Origin: Aquincola sp.
GTDB lineage: Bacteria; Pseudomonadota; Gammaproteobacteria; Burkholderiales; Burkholderiaceae_C
Length of the DNA: 5,146 nt
NCBI GenBank assembly: GCA_029884035.1
Contig: JAOUIM010000290.1
Coordinates: 1-5,146, forward strand
Reading direction: 5' to 3'
In this document: positions 1 through 5,146 of the stretch, piece by piece
Layout: every line of letters starts with the position of its first letter
Numbering within the stretch: the first letter of the stretch is position 1
The notes under the pieces: model-generated
The model's input: only the letters and a program-made list of their open reading frames with translations
What the model was told of the DNA's origin: nothing
The model's database searches: none
Position numbers and translations under genes: made by a program

Positions 1-1320
1 GCCGAAGCAGGCGAGTTGCTCACATTGGGCCTCGTGCTCGACTTGCTGCTGTACGGTGCGCTGCCGATCGCGTTCCTGCTGGCGGCGCGCGTCGAGTCGC
101 GCCCGTGGCGCAGGGCCCTGGTCACGCGCGGCGCCCTGCTCGGCGGCGCGGCGCTGGCCCTGGTCGGCTCGCTGATGTGGCAGTTCCAGCCGATCGCCTC
201 GCTGACGCGCAACCACAAGGAAGTACGCTACCTGATCACGCCGGCGAACGTGCTGTGGTCGGTGGGCAGCGTGGTGGCCGCCGACGCGCGGGGCGCGGCG
301 CAGCCGCGCCAGCCAATCGGGCTGGACGCCGCGCCGGGCCCGACATGGGCCGCGCAGACCAGGCCGCGGTTGATGGTGGTCGTGATCGGCGAGACCGTAC
401 GGGGCGCCAACTGGGGCCTCAACGGCTATGCGCGGCAAACGACACCGCAGCTGGCACGGCTGCAAGCCACGGCACCGCTGGTGAACTTCAGTGACGCCAC
501 CGCCTGCGGCACCAGCACCGAGGTGTCGCTGCCGTGCATGTTCGCGCCGGTCGGCCGCCGTGACTACAGCGAGTCGCGCATCCGCGGCAGCGAGTCGTTG
601 CTGCACGTGCTCGCACGCGCGGGCGCCAAGGTGACCTGGCGCGACAACCAGTCGGGCTGCAAAGGCGTGTGCGCCGGTCTGCCGGTCGAATTCGTCAACG
701 CGGCATCGGCCCCTGGCCTGTGCCAGGGCGACCGTTGCTGGGACGAGGGCCTGCTGCGCGGGCTCGACGAGCGGCTGCAACGCGCCAAGGGCGTCGAGGT
801 GCTGGTGCTGCACATGCTGGGCAACCACGGGCCGTCGTACTTCCGGCGCTATCCGAGCGCCTTCGAACGCTTTCGGCCGACCTGCCGCGAGGATGACCTG
901 TCGCGCTGCACCGCCGAGCAGATCGTCAACGCCTACGACAACGCGGTGCTCTATACCGACCACGTGCTGGCCTCGCTGATCGCCACGCTCGACGCGCATG
1001 CCGACAAGGTCGATTCGGCGCTGGTGTACGCATCGGACCACGGCGAGTCGCTCGGTGAAAAGGGCCTCTTCCTTCATGGCGTGCCGTTCGCGATCGCGCC
1101 GCGCGAACAGACGCATGTGCCGATGGTGATGTGGTGGTCTGCCGGATTCGGCCGCACGTCAGGGCTCGACGCCGGCTGCATGCGCGAACGCTCGCGTCAG
1201 CCGGTCACCCACGACCACCTGTTCCACACCATGCTGGGTCTGCTCGACGTGCGCACTGCGCTGTACGCGCCCGAGTGGGATGCCAGCGGCGCGTGCCGCG
1301 AGAAGGGGCCAGCCCAATGA
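1..1320 (+). CDS. eptA: Lipid A phosphoethanolamine transferase (EptA/PmrC/MCR family), 5'-truncated by window edge
   Basis: An inner-membrane enzyme that moves phosphoethanolamine from phosphatidylethanolamine onto lipid A phosphates at the periplasmic face, which lowers negative charge and polymyxin binding. The reading frame is open from base 1, so the TTG at 16 is not a real start. About 110-120 N-terminal residues (the first membrane helices) are missing relative to the usual ~540. Numbering visible codons from 1, two hydrophobic helices lie near residues 9-29 and 40-62, followed by the periplasmic sulfatase-fold domain. Metal and catalytic residues match MCR-1 by motif: E131 (GET), T173 nucleophile (CGTST), H276 (GNHGP), D346-H347 (SDHGES) and H359 (LHG). 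Ten cysteines (169, 179, 220, 224, 241, 246, 295, 303, 393, 432) suit a disulfide-rich periplasmic domain; the 220/224 pair is absent from MCR-1 as I recall it. It shares an ATGA overlap with the next gene. The family is certain; lipid A as the substrate rather than another envelope acceptor is inferred. Confidence 0.93.
   Translation, partial: AEAGELLTLGLVLDLLLYGALPIAFLLAARVESRPWRRALVTRGALLGGAALALVGSLMWQFQPIASLTRNHKEVRYLITPANVLWSVGSVVAADARGAAQPRQPIGLDAAPGPTWAAQTRPRLMVVVIGETVRGANWGLNGYARQTTPQLARLQATAPLVNFSDATACGTSTEVSLPCMFAPVGRRDYSESRIRGSESLLHVLARAGAKVTWRDNQSGCKGVCAGLPVEFVNAASAPGLCQGDRCWDEGLLRGLDERLQRAKGVEVLVLHMLGNHGPSYFRRYPSAFERFRPTCREDDLSRCTAEQIVNAYDNAVLYTDHVLASLIATLDAHADKVDSALVYASDHGESLGEKGLFLHGVPFAIAPREQTHVPMVMWWSAGFGRTSGLDAGCMRERSRQPVTHDHLFHTMLGLLDVRTALYAPEWDASGACREKGPAQ
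1303..1308 (+). promoter_or_regulatory. Candidate ribosome binding site of the PAP2 gene
   Basis: AAGGGG lies 8 nt before the ATG at 1317, inside the 3' end of eptA. It is a reasonable Shine-Dalgarno-like match and supports the ATGA-overlap start over the in-frame ATGs at 1329 and 1341. Confidence 0.5.
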
Positions 1321-2096
1321 CGCACCCGATGCCCGACCGCATGCGCACCGACCTGGCGGTGTCGCTCGCGCTGCTCGCCTTGTTGCTCTGGTGGGAGGCA
1401 TCCGGCTGGGACATGGTGGTCGCGCAGTGGTACGGCGATGGCGCTGGTTTCGCGCTGCGCAACCGCTGGTGGACGCGCGGGCTGCTTCACGACGGCGGCC
1501 GCGTGCTGTCTGGCCTTGCGCTGGCCGCCAGCGTGGTGTTCGCAGTGCGCCCAGCGGGCTCTTCCGCCAGCGCACGCGGCGTGCGGCTGGCCTGGGTCGG
1601 TCTCGTGCTGGCGTGCCTGCTCCTGGTGCCGACAATCAAGCAGTTCAGCCACACGAGCTGCCCTTGGGATCTGGAGGAGTTCGGTGGCGCCGTGCCGTAC
1701 GTGCCGCACTGGATGCTGACCGTGTTGGACGGTGGCCCCGGGCGCTGCTTTCCGTCGGGGCACGCGGTGGCAGCCTTTGCGTTCCTGCCGATGTACTTCC
1801 AATGGCGCAACACGCATCCACGACTGGCGCGCACGATCCTCGTGCTGGTGGTCGGCCTGGGCGTGCTGTTCGGCTGGGCCCAGCTCATGCGCGGCGCGCA
1901 TTTCCCAAGCCACACCCTGTGGTCGGGCTGGCTATGCTGGGTCATCGGCGCCGTCGGGGCGCGCTGGCTCGAGCCGATGCCGTCGATCGTCGTTGCGCCC
2001 GCACTGGCGATGGGCCTTGGCGTCGCGCCGGCGTCGCTGGCTGCCGTCGAGGCCAGCACGGGCCACGACACCCCGGGCGGGGCAAGCGCGTTCTGA
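1317..2096 (+). CDS. PAP2-family membrane phosphatase, paired with eptA
   Basis: A 259-residue integral membrane protein of the type 2 phosphatidic acid phosphatase (acid phosphatase) superfamily, which hydrolyses lipid phosphates or pyrophosphates, usually at the periplasmic face. Hydrophobic segments lie near residues 12-27, 63-77, 90-107, 149-162, 173-190 and 199-215, with a hydrophobic C-terminal tail. The three PAP2 motifs are visible in variant form: K108(x6)C115-P116 in place of KX6RP, P146-S-G-H149 with the general-acid histidine, and R192-G-A-H195-F-P-S-H199, where H195 is the predicted nucleophile. The start is the ATG in the ATGA overlap with the eptA stop; an AAGGGG ribosome-binding-like stretch lies at 1303-1308, 8 nt upstream. 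The longer open frame beginning at 1131 lies inside eptA and is rejected as a start. The overlap implies translational coupling. Possible substrates are undecaprenyl pyrophosphate, lipid A phosphate, or diacylglycerol-derived lipids left by EptA; the sequence does not decide between them. Confidence 0.9.
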   Translation: MTHPMPDRMRTDLAVSLALLALLLWWEASGWDMVVAQWYGDGAGFALRNRWWTRGLLHDGGRVLSGLALAASVVFAVRPAGSSASARGVRLAWVGLVLACLLLVPTIKQFSHTSCPWDLEEFGGAVPYVPHWMLTVLDGGPGRCFPSGHAVAAFAFLPMYFQWRNTHPRLARTILVLVVGLGVLFGWAQLMRGAHFPSHTLWSGWLCWVIGAVGARWLEPMPSIVVAPALAMGLGVAPASLAAVEASTGHDTPGGASAF

Positions 2097-2100
2097 CGCC

Positions 2101-3042
2101 CTAGCGTTGCGTGCGGCGGCTCGCCGCCTCCCGCGCGCGCTCATGGGCCGCCTGCTCGAGCAGCCACGCCTCGAGTGCGCGCACAGCGGGGCGTGCGCGC
2201 GCCGCGGCGTCGACCACCAGCGCGTAGCTGCGCTGCGTCGCCATGCTGTCGCCCAGCGGCGCCACCAACTCGCGTCGCTTGAGCAACTCGTCCACCAGAG
2301 GGCGGCGCCCAAGCGCCACGCCCTGCCCGGCCAGCGCCGCGGCGATGACGTCGCTGTAGCCCGAGAACAGCAGTCGCGACGTGGGTTCGAGGCCAGCGAC
2401 TCCCGCCGCCTGCAACCAGGGCTCCCACTCGGCCGTCATGCCGCCGGCCATGCTCGGCTCGAGCTGCAACAGCGTATGCCTTGCAAGGTCCTGCGCACGT
2501 GCAAGAGGCAGCCGGCGCAGCAGCTTCGGGCTGCATACCGGCAACGCCGACTCGCCGAACAGGGGCTGGCCTGCGATGACCCCGGTGCGGCCGTAGCGGA
2601 TCGCGAGGTCGAAGCCTTCGGCCGCCAGGTTGCGCAGCTCGAACGTCGCGTCCAGCCGCACATCGATGCCCGGGTGCGCGCGCGTGAATGCAGGCAGGCG
2701 GGGGATCAGCCAGAACGCGGCGACGCCGGGCGTTGTCGTCAGCGCCAGCACCTCGCGCTGCGCCGGCGCACGCAGCTCACGCATCGTCGAGCGCAACTGC
2801 GCGAGCACCGCAGTGCACACGGCATACAGGCGGGCGCCGGGCTCGGTCAGTGCAAGCGCGCGGTGGCGGCGCCGGAACAGTGTCACCCCCAGGTCCTTTT
2901 CGAGGGCCTGGATCTGCCGGCTCATCGCCGACTGCGTGACGAAGCGCTCGGCCGCCGCCTTGGTGAAGGACAGGTGCCGCGCGGCCGCCTCGAAGGCGGC
3001 AAGAAGGTCCAGCGGGGGCAGGCGATCGGGGGGCTTATGCAT
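2101..3042 (-). CDS. LysR-type transcriptional regulator, GcvA-like subgroup
   Basis: A 313-residue LysR-family DNA-binding regulator. The N-terminal winged helix-turn-helix is clear: the L-P-P-L-D-L-L-A-A-F-E-A-A-A-R opening at residues 8-22, then S25-F-T-K-A-A, recognition helix around Q37-S-A-M-S-R-Q-I, and L47-E-K-D-L-G-V-T-L-F-R-R. That opening is typical of the GcvA branch. The remaining ~220 residues form the periplasmic-binding-protein-like effector domain (for example A-I-R-Y-G, then L-F-G-E-S). The effector is unknown. I chose the ATG at 3042, which gives the usual N-terminus; an upstream in-frame TTG at 3069 would add nine residues, and neither start has a convincing Shine-Dalgarno sequence. 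It is divergent from the DUF2917-GNAT pair, its probable target together with its own promoter. It converges on the PAP2 gene with a 4 bp gap. The symbol gcvA is withheld because glycine-cleavage genes are not in view. Confidence 0.92.
   Translation of the reverse strand: MHKPPDRLPPLDLLAAFEAAARHLSFTKAAAERFVTQSAMSRQIQALEKDLGVTLFRRRHRALALTEPGARLYAVCTAVLAQLRSTMRELRAPAQREVLALTTTPGVAAFWLIPRLPAFTRAHPGIDVRLDATFELRNLAAEGFDLAIRYGRTGVIAGQPLFGESALPVCSPKLLRRLPLARAQDLARHTLLQLEPSMAGGMTAEWEPWLQAAGVAGLEPTSRLLFSGYSDVIAAALAGQGVALGRRPLVDELLKRRELVAPLGDSMATQRSYALVVDAAARARPAVRALEAWLLEQAAHERAREAASRRTQR
2115..2128. other. GC-rich hairpin just past the PAP2 stop
   Basis: GGCGG-CTCG-CCGCC forms a perfect 5 bp stem with a 4 nt loop, 18 nt after the PAP2 stop and inside the 3' end of the convergent lysR gene. 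No T-run follows on the plus strand, so it is not a standard intrinsic terminator. Chance is quite possible in DNA this rich in G and C. Confidence 0.25.
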
Positions 3043-3045
3043 GCG

Positions 3046-3092
3046 TTCAAGGAATGCAATGGCTTCCAAAAGATCGCTTGAGCTTCAAGGAA
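3046..3092 (+). repeat. Direct repeat of TTCAAGGAA in the divergent promoter region
   Basis: The 9-mer TTCAAGGAA occurs at 3046-3054 and 3084-3092, 38 bp start to start. That is between three and four helical turns. The first copy lies just upstream of the LysR ATG, the second across the plus-strand candidate promoter. Two sites at this kind of distance fit recognition and activation sites for a LysR tetramer, but no binding is demonstrated. Confidence 0.45.
3077..3089. promoter_or_regulatory. Possible LysR operator (small palindrome over the plus-strand -35)
   Basis: CTTGA-GCT-TCAAG is a 5+3+5 inverted repeat between the divergent genes. LysR-type regulators often bind short dyads of T-N11-A type near such divergent promoters. 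The dyad is short and could arise by chance. A 9-mer that begins within it (TTCAAGGAA, 3084-3092) is repeated at 3046-3054, which adds some weight. Confidence 0.3.
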
Positions 3093-3106
3093 GTTGGGCC
3101 GATTAT
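3078..3106 (+). promoter_or_regulatory. Candidate sigma-70 promoter for the DUF2917-GNAT operon
   Basis: A -35-like TTGAGC at 3078-3083 (4 of 6 consensus bases) is separated by exactly 17 nt from a -10-like GATTAT at 3101-3106 (4 of 6). Transcription would start near 3113, leaving a leader of about 70 nt before the ATG at 3185. The -35 hexamer sits inside a small palindrome that could be a LysR operator. Confidence 0.4.
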
Positions 3107-3131
3107 TTGGCACACGCGGGGCCTGCTGCAA
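3102..3131 (-). promoter_or_regulatory. Candidate sigma-70 promoter for the LysR gene
   Basis: On the minus strand a -10-like AATAAT (3107-3102, 5 of 6 consensus bases) lies 18 nt downstream of a weak -35-like TTGCAG (3131-3126, 3 of 6). The -10 occupies the same AT-rich patch as the plus-strand candidate, so the two promoters would overlap. The assignment is by eye only; the AT-rich patch stands out in otherwise GC-rich DNA. Confidence 0.35.
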
Positions 3132-3173
3132 GCCAGTTAACCATGAGCTGCGAGCATGGCTCTCACCTGTCCC

Positions 3174-3179
3174 GAGGAG
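3174..3179 (+). promoter_or_regulatory. Strong ribosome binding site of the DUF2917 gene
   Basis: GAGGAG lies 5 nt before the ATG at 3185. It decides the start: an in-frame ATG at 3143 would add 14 residues but would place this site inside the coding sequence. Confidence 0.8.
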
Positions 3180-3184
3180 ATCCC

Positions 3185-3502
3185 ATGAACCACCCCATCG
3201 ACATCGAACGTGACCGCTTCGTCCATCTTCGCAGCCGAGGTCGTGAACGCGTGCGCGTGACCTGTGGCCGGGTCTGGCTGACGGTCGAAGGTGACCTCGA
3301 CGACCACGTGCTCGCACGAGGTCAGTCGCTGCCGCTGCCACGGGGCGCGCGCGTGCTCGTGCAGGCGCTCGACGCGCCGGCGCGCCTGGTGGTTCATCGC
3401 CCGACGCTTTCGTGGGTGCGGTGGCTTCGCACCGCTGCGCGCCTCGGACAGACGGCGGGCGGCACCGTGGCAAGTCCCTCCCGCCTGGGAGCCTGGTCGT
3501 GA
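3185..3502 (+). CDS. DUF2917 domain protein
   Basis: A 105-residue small protein with no signal peptide and no membrane helix. Residues about 12-75 match the DUF2917 pattern as I know it: a basic stretch, then V23-R-V, G28-R-V-W-L-T-V-E-G, D-L-D-D-H-V-L, a G-Q-S-L-P-L-P turn and a V-L-V-Q strand, which reads like a small beta-barrel (cupin-like) fold. The C-terminal ~30 residues are basic and look poorly ordered. The biochemical function of the family is not known to me. It is divergent from a LysR gene and overlaps the downstream GNAT gene at a GTGA junction, so the two are probably co-translated. The start is fixed by the GAGGAG site. The DUF call is made from motif memory, not from a profile search. 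Confidence 0.85.
   Translation: MNHPIDIERDRFVHLRSRGRERVRVTCGRVWLTVEGDLDDHVLARGQSLPLPRGARVLVQALDAPARLVVHRPTLSWVRWLRTAARLGQTAGGTVASPSRLGAWS
3487..3491 (+). promoter_or_regulatory. Candidate ribosome binding site of the GNAT gene
   Basis: GGGAG lies 7 nt before the GTG at 3499, within the end of the DUF2917 coding sequence. Together with the GTGA overlap it supports the GTG at 3499 over the upstream GTG at 3412. Confidence 0.55.
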
Positions 3503-4080
3503 GAGTGCTCGAGCCAACGCCGGCCCTTGACTCGGTCACACCCGCCTGGCACTTTCCGAGCACGCTGATCGACCGCCTGCGGCTGGCCGACGGCCGCGAG
3601 GTCGTGGTCAGGCCGGTGCTCGCATTCGACGCCGCCGCGGCACAGGACTTCGTGCGTGCGCTGTCGCCGGCGTCGCGCCTCAGGCGCTTCCACTTCGGCC
3701 TGCGCGAACTGCCGCCCACGTTGCTGCGCGCGATGACCGATGTCGATCATCGCCAGCATGTGGCGATCATTGCCGAGGCGATCGATGCCGACGACGAGGC
3801 GCGGATCGTCGCCGACGCGCGCTACGTGGTTGGCCCCGATCCTGCCGAGGCCGAGTTCGGCATTGCGGTGGCCGACGCCTGGCAGGGCCTGGGCCTCGGA
3901 CGCACCATGATGCGCCGGCTCGCGCGCCACGCGGCACGCCACGGCGTCAAGCGGCTGGTCGGCGACGTGCTGCCGGACAACGCCGCCATGCGCGCGATCA
4001 CGGATGCACTGGGCGGCCGGCTCGTGCGCTCGCCGGACGGCACGGGCGTCCTTCGCGCACGGTTCGACTTGCGCGCGTGA
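3499..4080 (+). CDS. GNAT-family N-acetyltransferase
   Basis: A 193-residue acetyltransferase expected to use acetyl-CoA; the acceptor is unknown. After a ~25-residue leader, residues 27-66 hold the L-R-L-A-D-G-R-E-V-V-V-R-P strand and the F-V-R-A-L-S-P-A-S-R-L-R-R-F-H-F helix. This arrangement is typical of stand-alone GNATs resembling the acetyltransferase domain of Pat/YfiQ-type protein lysine acetyltransferases. Strand 4 is A-E-F-G-I-A-V, followed by the acetyl-CoA pyrophosphate loop W128-Q-G-L-G-L-G134 (Q/RxxGxG/A). The V-L-P-D-N-A-A-M segment and an L-G-G turn complete the fold. The start is the GTG overlapping the DUF2917 stop; a GTG at 3412 would add 29 residues, almost all over that gene. 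The protein lacks the large NDP-forming acyl-CoA synthetase domains of full Pat enzymes. It ends 3 bp before the convergent lolD stop. Protein acetylation is a possible role, but small-molecule acetylation is equally possible. Confidence 0.88.
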   Translation: MRVLEPTPALDSVTPAWHFPSTLIDRLRLADGREVVVRPVLAFDAAAAQDFVRALSPASRLRRFHFGLRELPPTLLRAMTDVDHRQHVAIIAEAIDADDEARIVADARYVVGPDPAEAEFGIAVADAWQGLGLGRTMMRRLARHAARHGVKRLVGDVLPDNAAMRAITDALGGRLVRSPDGTGVLRARFDLRA

Positions 4081-4083
4081 GCG

Positions 4084-4758
4084 TCAGGCGAGCAGCCCTT
4101 GCTGCAGCCGCTGCACACGAGCGCAGCGTGCGGCGAGTTGCTCGTCGTGTGAGACAAGGACGAACGCAGTGCCGCGTTCGTTCGCGAGATCGAGCATCAA
4201 GCGGAACACGCCGCCGGCGGTCTCGCGGTCGAGGTTGCCGGTGGGCTCGTCGGCGAGCACGCAGGCCGGCGCAGTGACCAGTGCGCGCGCAATCGCCACG
4301 CGCTGTCGCTCGCCGCCCGACAGCTCGGCCGGTCGGTGCCGGACACGCGCGGCCAGGCCCACCCGCGCCAGCATCGCCGCGGCCGCGGCGCGAGCCTCTT
4401 CGACGCCCTGGCGGCGGATGCGCAGCGGCATCGCTACGTTGTCGAGCGCGCTGAACTCGGGCAGCAGATGATGGAACTGGTAGACGAAGCCCAGATGCCG
4501 GTTGCGCCAGGCGCCCTGCTCGGCGGCGCCCATCGAGGCGAAGTCGCGGCCAGCGAGTTGCACGCTGCCTGCGCTCGGGGCATCGAGCCCGCCGAGAAGG
4601 TGCAGCAGCGTGCTCTTGCCCGAGCCGGAGGCACCGACGATGGCGAGCGTCTCGCCGCGCATCACCGTCAGATCGACGCCGCGCAGCACCTCGACGTCGA
4701 GGTCGCCCTCGTGGAAGCGCTTGTGCAGGTCGGTGCAACTCAACACCGCGTCATTCAT
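4084..4758 (-). CDS. lolD: Lipoprotein-releasing ABC transporter ATP-binding subunit LolD
   Basis: A 224-residue ATPase that powers LolCDE, the inner-membrane complex which extracts lipoproteins and hands them to the periplasmic chaperone LolA. All nucleotide-binding motifs are intact: Walker A G42-ASGSGKS-T50, Q-loop Q94 in a Y-Q-F-H-H-L-L-P-E-F segment typical of LolD, signature L146-SGGERQ-R153, Walker B V167-LADE-P172 with catalytic E171, D-loop N175-L-D177 and switch H204. Length is normal for the family (about 225-235). The start is the ATG at 4758 in an ATGAATGA overlap of 8 bp with the permease gene; no good Shine-Dalgarno precedes it, so translational coupling is likely. The related MacB and FtsE ATPases are less likely given the LolC-like neighbour. 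Confidence 0.95.
   Translation of the reverse strand: MNDAVLSCTDLHKRFHEGDLDVEVLRGVDLTVMRGETLAIVGASGSGKSTLLHLLGGLDAPSAGSVQLAGRDFASMGAAEQGAWRNRHLGFVYQFHHLLPEFSALDNVAMPLRIRRQGVEEARAAAAAMLARVGLAARVRHRPAELSGGERQRVAIARALVTAPACVLADEPTGNLDRETAGGVFRLMLDLANERGTAFVLVSHDEQLAARCARVQRLQQGLLA
4092..4105. other. Small hairpin just past the GNAT stop
   Basis: GCAGC-CCTT-GCTGC forms a 5 bp stem with a 4 nt loop, 11 nt after the GNAT stop and inside the last codons of convergent lolD. No T-run follows, so terminator function is doubtful. Confidence 0.25.
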
Positions 4759-5146
4759 AACGCAGTGCTTCGGCGGGATTGATGCGGCTCGCGCGCCAGC
4801 TCGGGTAGAGCGTGGCGACAAACGCCAGCGCCAGCGCGATCAGTGCGATCGGCAGGATGTCGGCCCACTGCGGATCGCTCGGCATGCGGCTGATCACGTA
4901 GACGCTCGCAGGCAGGAAGCTGGTCGACAGCAGGCGCTCGAGCGCCGGCACGAGCACGTCGATGTTCAGCGCGATCAGCAATCCGAGCGCCACGCCGGCG
5001 AGGGTGCCGACGATGCCCGCCAGCGCACCCTGCACGACGAAGATGCCCATCACGGAGCGCGGACTCGCGCCGAGCGTGCGCAGGATCGCGATGTCGGCGC
5101 GCTTGTCGGTCACCGTCATCACGAGCGTGGAAACGAGGTTGAATGC
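4751..5146 (-). CDS. lolC: Lipoprotein-releasing ABC transporter permease LolC/LolE, N-terminal part outside window
   Basis: The last 131 residues of a LolC/LolE-family permease (full length about 415). The frame is open to the window edge, so the start lies outside. The visible part begins in a membrane helix (A-F-N-L-V-S-T-L-V-M), then the highly characteristic T-D-K-R-A-D-I-A-I-L-R-T-L-G-A-S-P coupling segment that contacts LolD. Next comes a long helix around G-A-L-A-G-I-V-G-T-L-A-G-V, a short periplasmic stretch, a last helix I-L-P-I-A-L-I-A-L-A-L-A, and the terminal P-S-W-R-A-S-R-I-N-P-A-E-A-L-R-Y-E typical of the family. It overlaps lolD by 8 bp. Whether it is LolC, LolE or the single merged LolF type cannot be told from this end; lolC is used because it directly precedes lolD. 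Confidence 0.92.
   Translation of the reverse strand, partial: AFNLVSTLVMTVTDKRADIAILRTLGASPRSVMGIFVVQGALAGIVGTLAGVALGLLIALNIDVLVPALERLLSTSFLPASVYVISRMPSDPQWADILPIALIALALAFVATLYPSWRASRINPAEALRYE

Noticed and set aside
16..18. TTG at 16 as the eptA start
   Set aside because: The frame is open to base 1, and family length shows that over 100 N-terminal residues lie upstream of the window.
1197..1913. A 238-codon minus-strand open frame over the PAP2 gene
   Set aside because: It is antisense to the PAP2 gene, rich in His, Gln, Arg and Ala, and has no recognisable motif.
2071..2082. CCCC-GGGC-GGGG hairpin near the end of the PAP2 gene as a terminator
   Set aside because: It is only a 4 bp stem within coding sequence, without a following T-run.
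3043..3069. N-terminal extension of LysR from a TTG at 3069
   Set aside because: The ATG at 3042 gives the usual LysR N-terminus, and the nine extra residues would absorb one copy of the promoter-region repeat. The TTG has no clear ribosome binding site.
1732..3081. A 449-codon open frame on the plus strand across the LysR gene
   Set aside because: It is antisense to a clear LysR gene and overlaps PAP2 in another frame. Its translation is arginine- and alanine-rich with no domain, as expected for a shadow frame in GC-rich DNA.
3412..3498. GTG at 3412 as the GNAT start
   Set aside because: It would lie deep in the DUF2917 gene. The GTG at 3499 has a GGGAG site 7 nt upstream and a classic 4 bp GTGA overlap.
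2922..3719. A 265-codon minus-strand open frame over the divergent region and the DUF2917 gene
   Set aside because: It crosses three confident genes and the promoter region, with low-complexity composition and no domain.

Overview
The window is a compact, GC-rich stretch of Gram-negative chromosome with almost no non-coding DNA. The lipid A phosphoethanolamine transferase and the Lol lipoprotein-export genes imply an organism with an outer membrane. The high GC content, the GcvA-like LysR regulator divergent from a DUF2917 protein, and the overall protein styles suggest a betaproteobacterium of the order Burkholderiales. That placement is inferred from gene content, not from a marker gene.

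Layout, left to right. (1) Positions 1-1320, + strand: the C-terminal four fifths of an EptA/PmrC/MCR-type phosphoethanolamine transferase, cut by the left edge. (2) 1317-2096, +: a membrane PAP2-family phosphatase overlapping the transferase at an ATGA stop/start. (3) 2101-3042, -: a LysR-type regulator, convergent with the phosphatase and only 4 bp away. (4) 3043-3184: the only real intergenic region, a divergent promoter region of 142 bp. (5) 3185-3502, +: a small DUF2917 protein with a strong ribosome binding site. (6) 3499-4080, +: a GNAT acetyltransferase overlapping the DUF2917 gene at a GTGA stop/start. (7) 4084-4758, -: lolD, convergent with the GNAT gene and 3 bp away. (8) 4751-5146, -: the C-terminal end of a LolC/LolE-type permease, cut by the right edge, overlapping lolD by 8 bp.

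There are four transcription units. The eptA-PAP2 pair probably remodels phosphate groups on lipid A or recycles envelope lipid phosphates, a pairing also known from mobile colistin resistance (mcr-1 with pap2). The lysR gene and the DUF2917-GNAT pair diverge from a shared region that contains overlapping candidate promoters and a repeated 9-mer, so the LysR protein may control the pair. The lolC-lolD unit supplies the inner-membrane ABC machine that releases lipoproteins for transport to the outer membrane.

I found no RNA gene, mobile element, CRISPR array or unmistakable novel system. The points most worth a second look are the coupled eptA-PAP2 pair, the non-canonical PAP2 motifs, and the organisation of the divergent promoter region.
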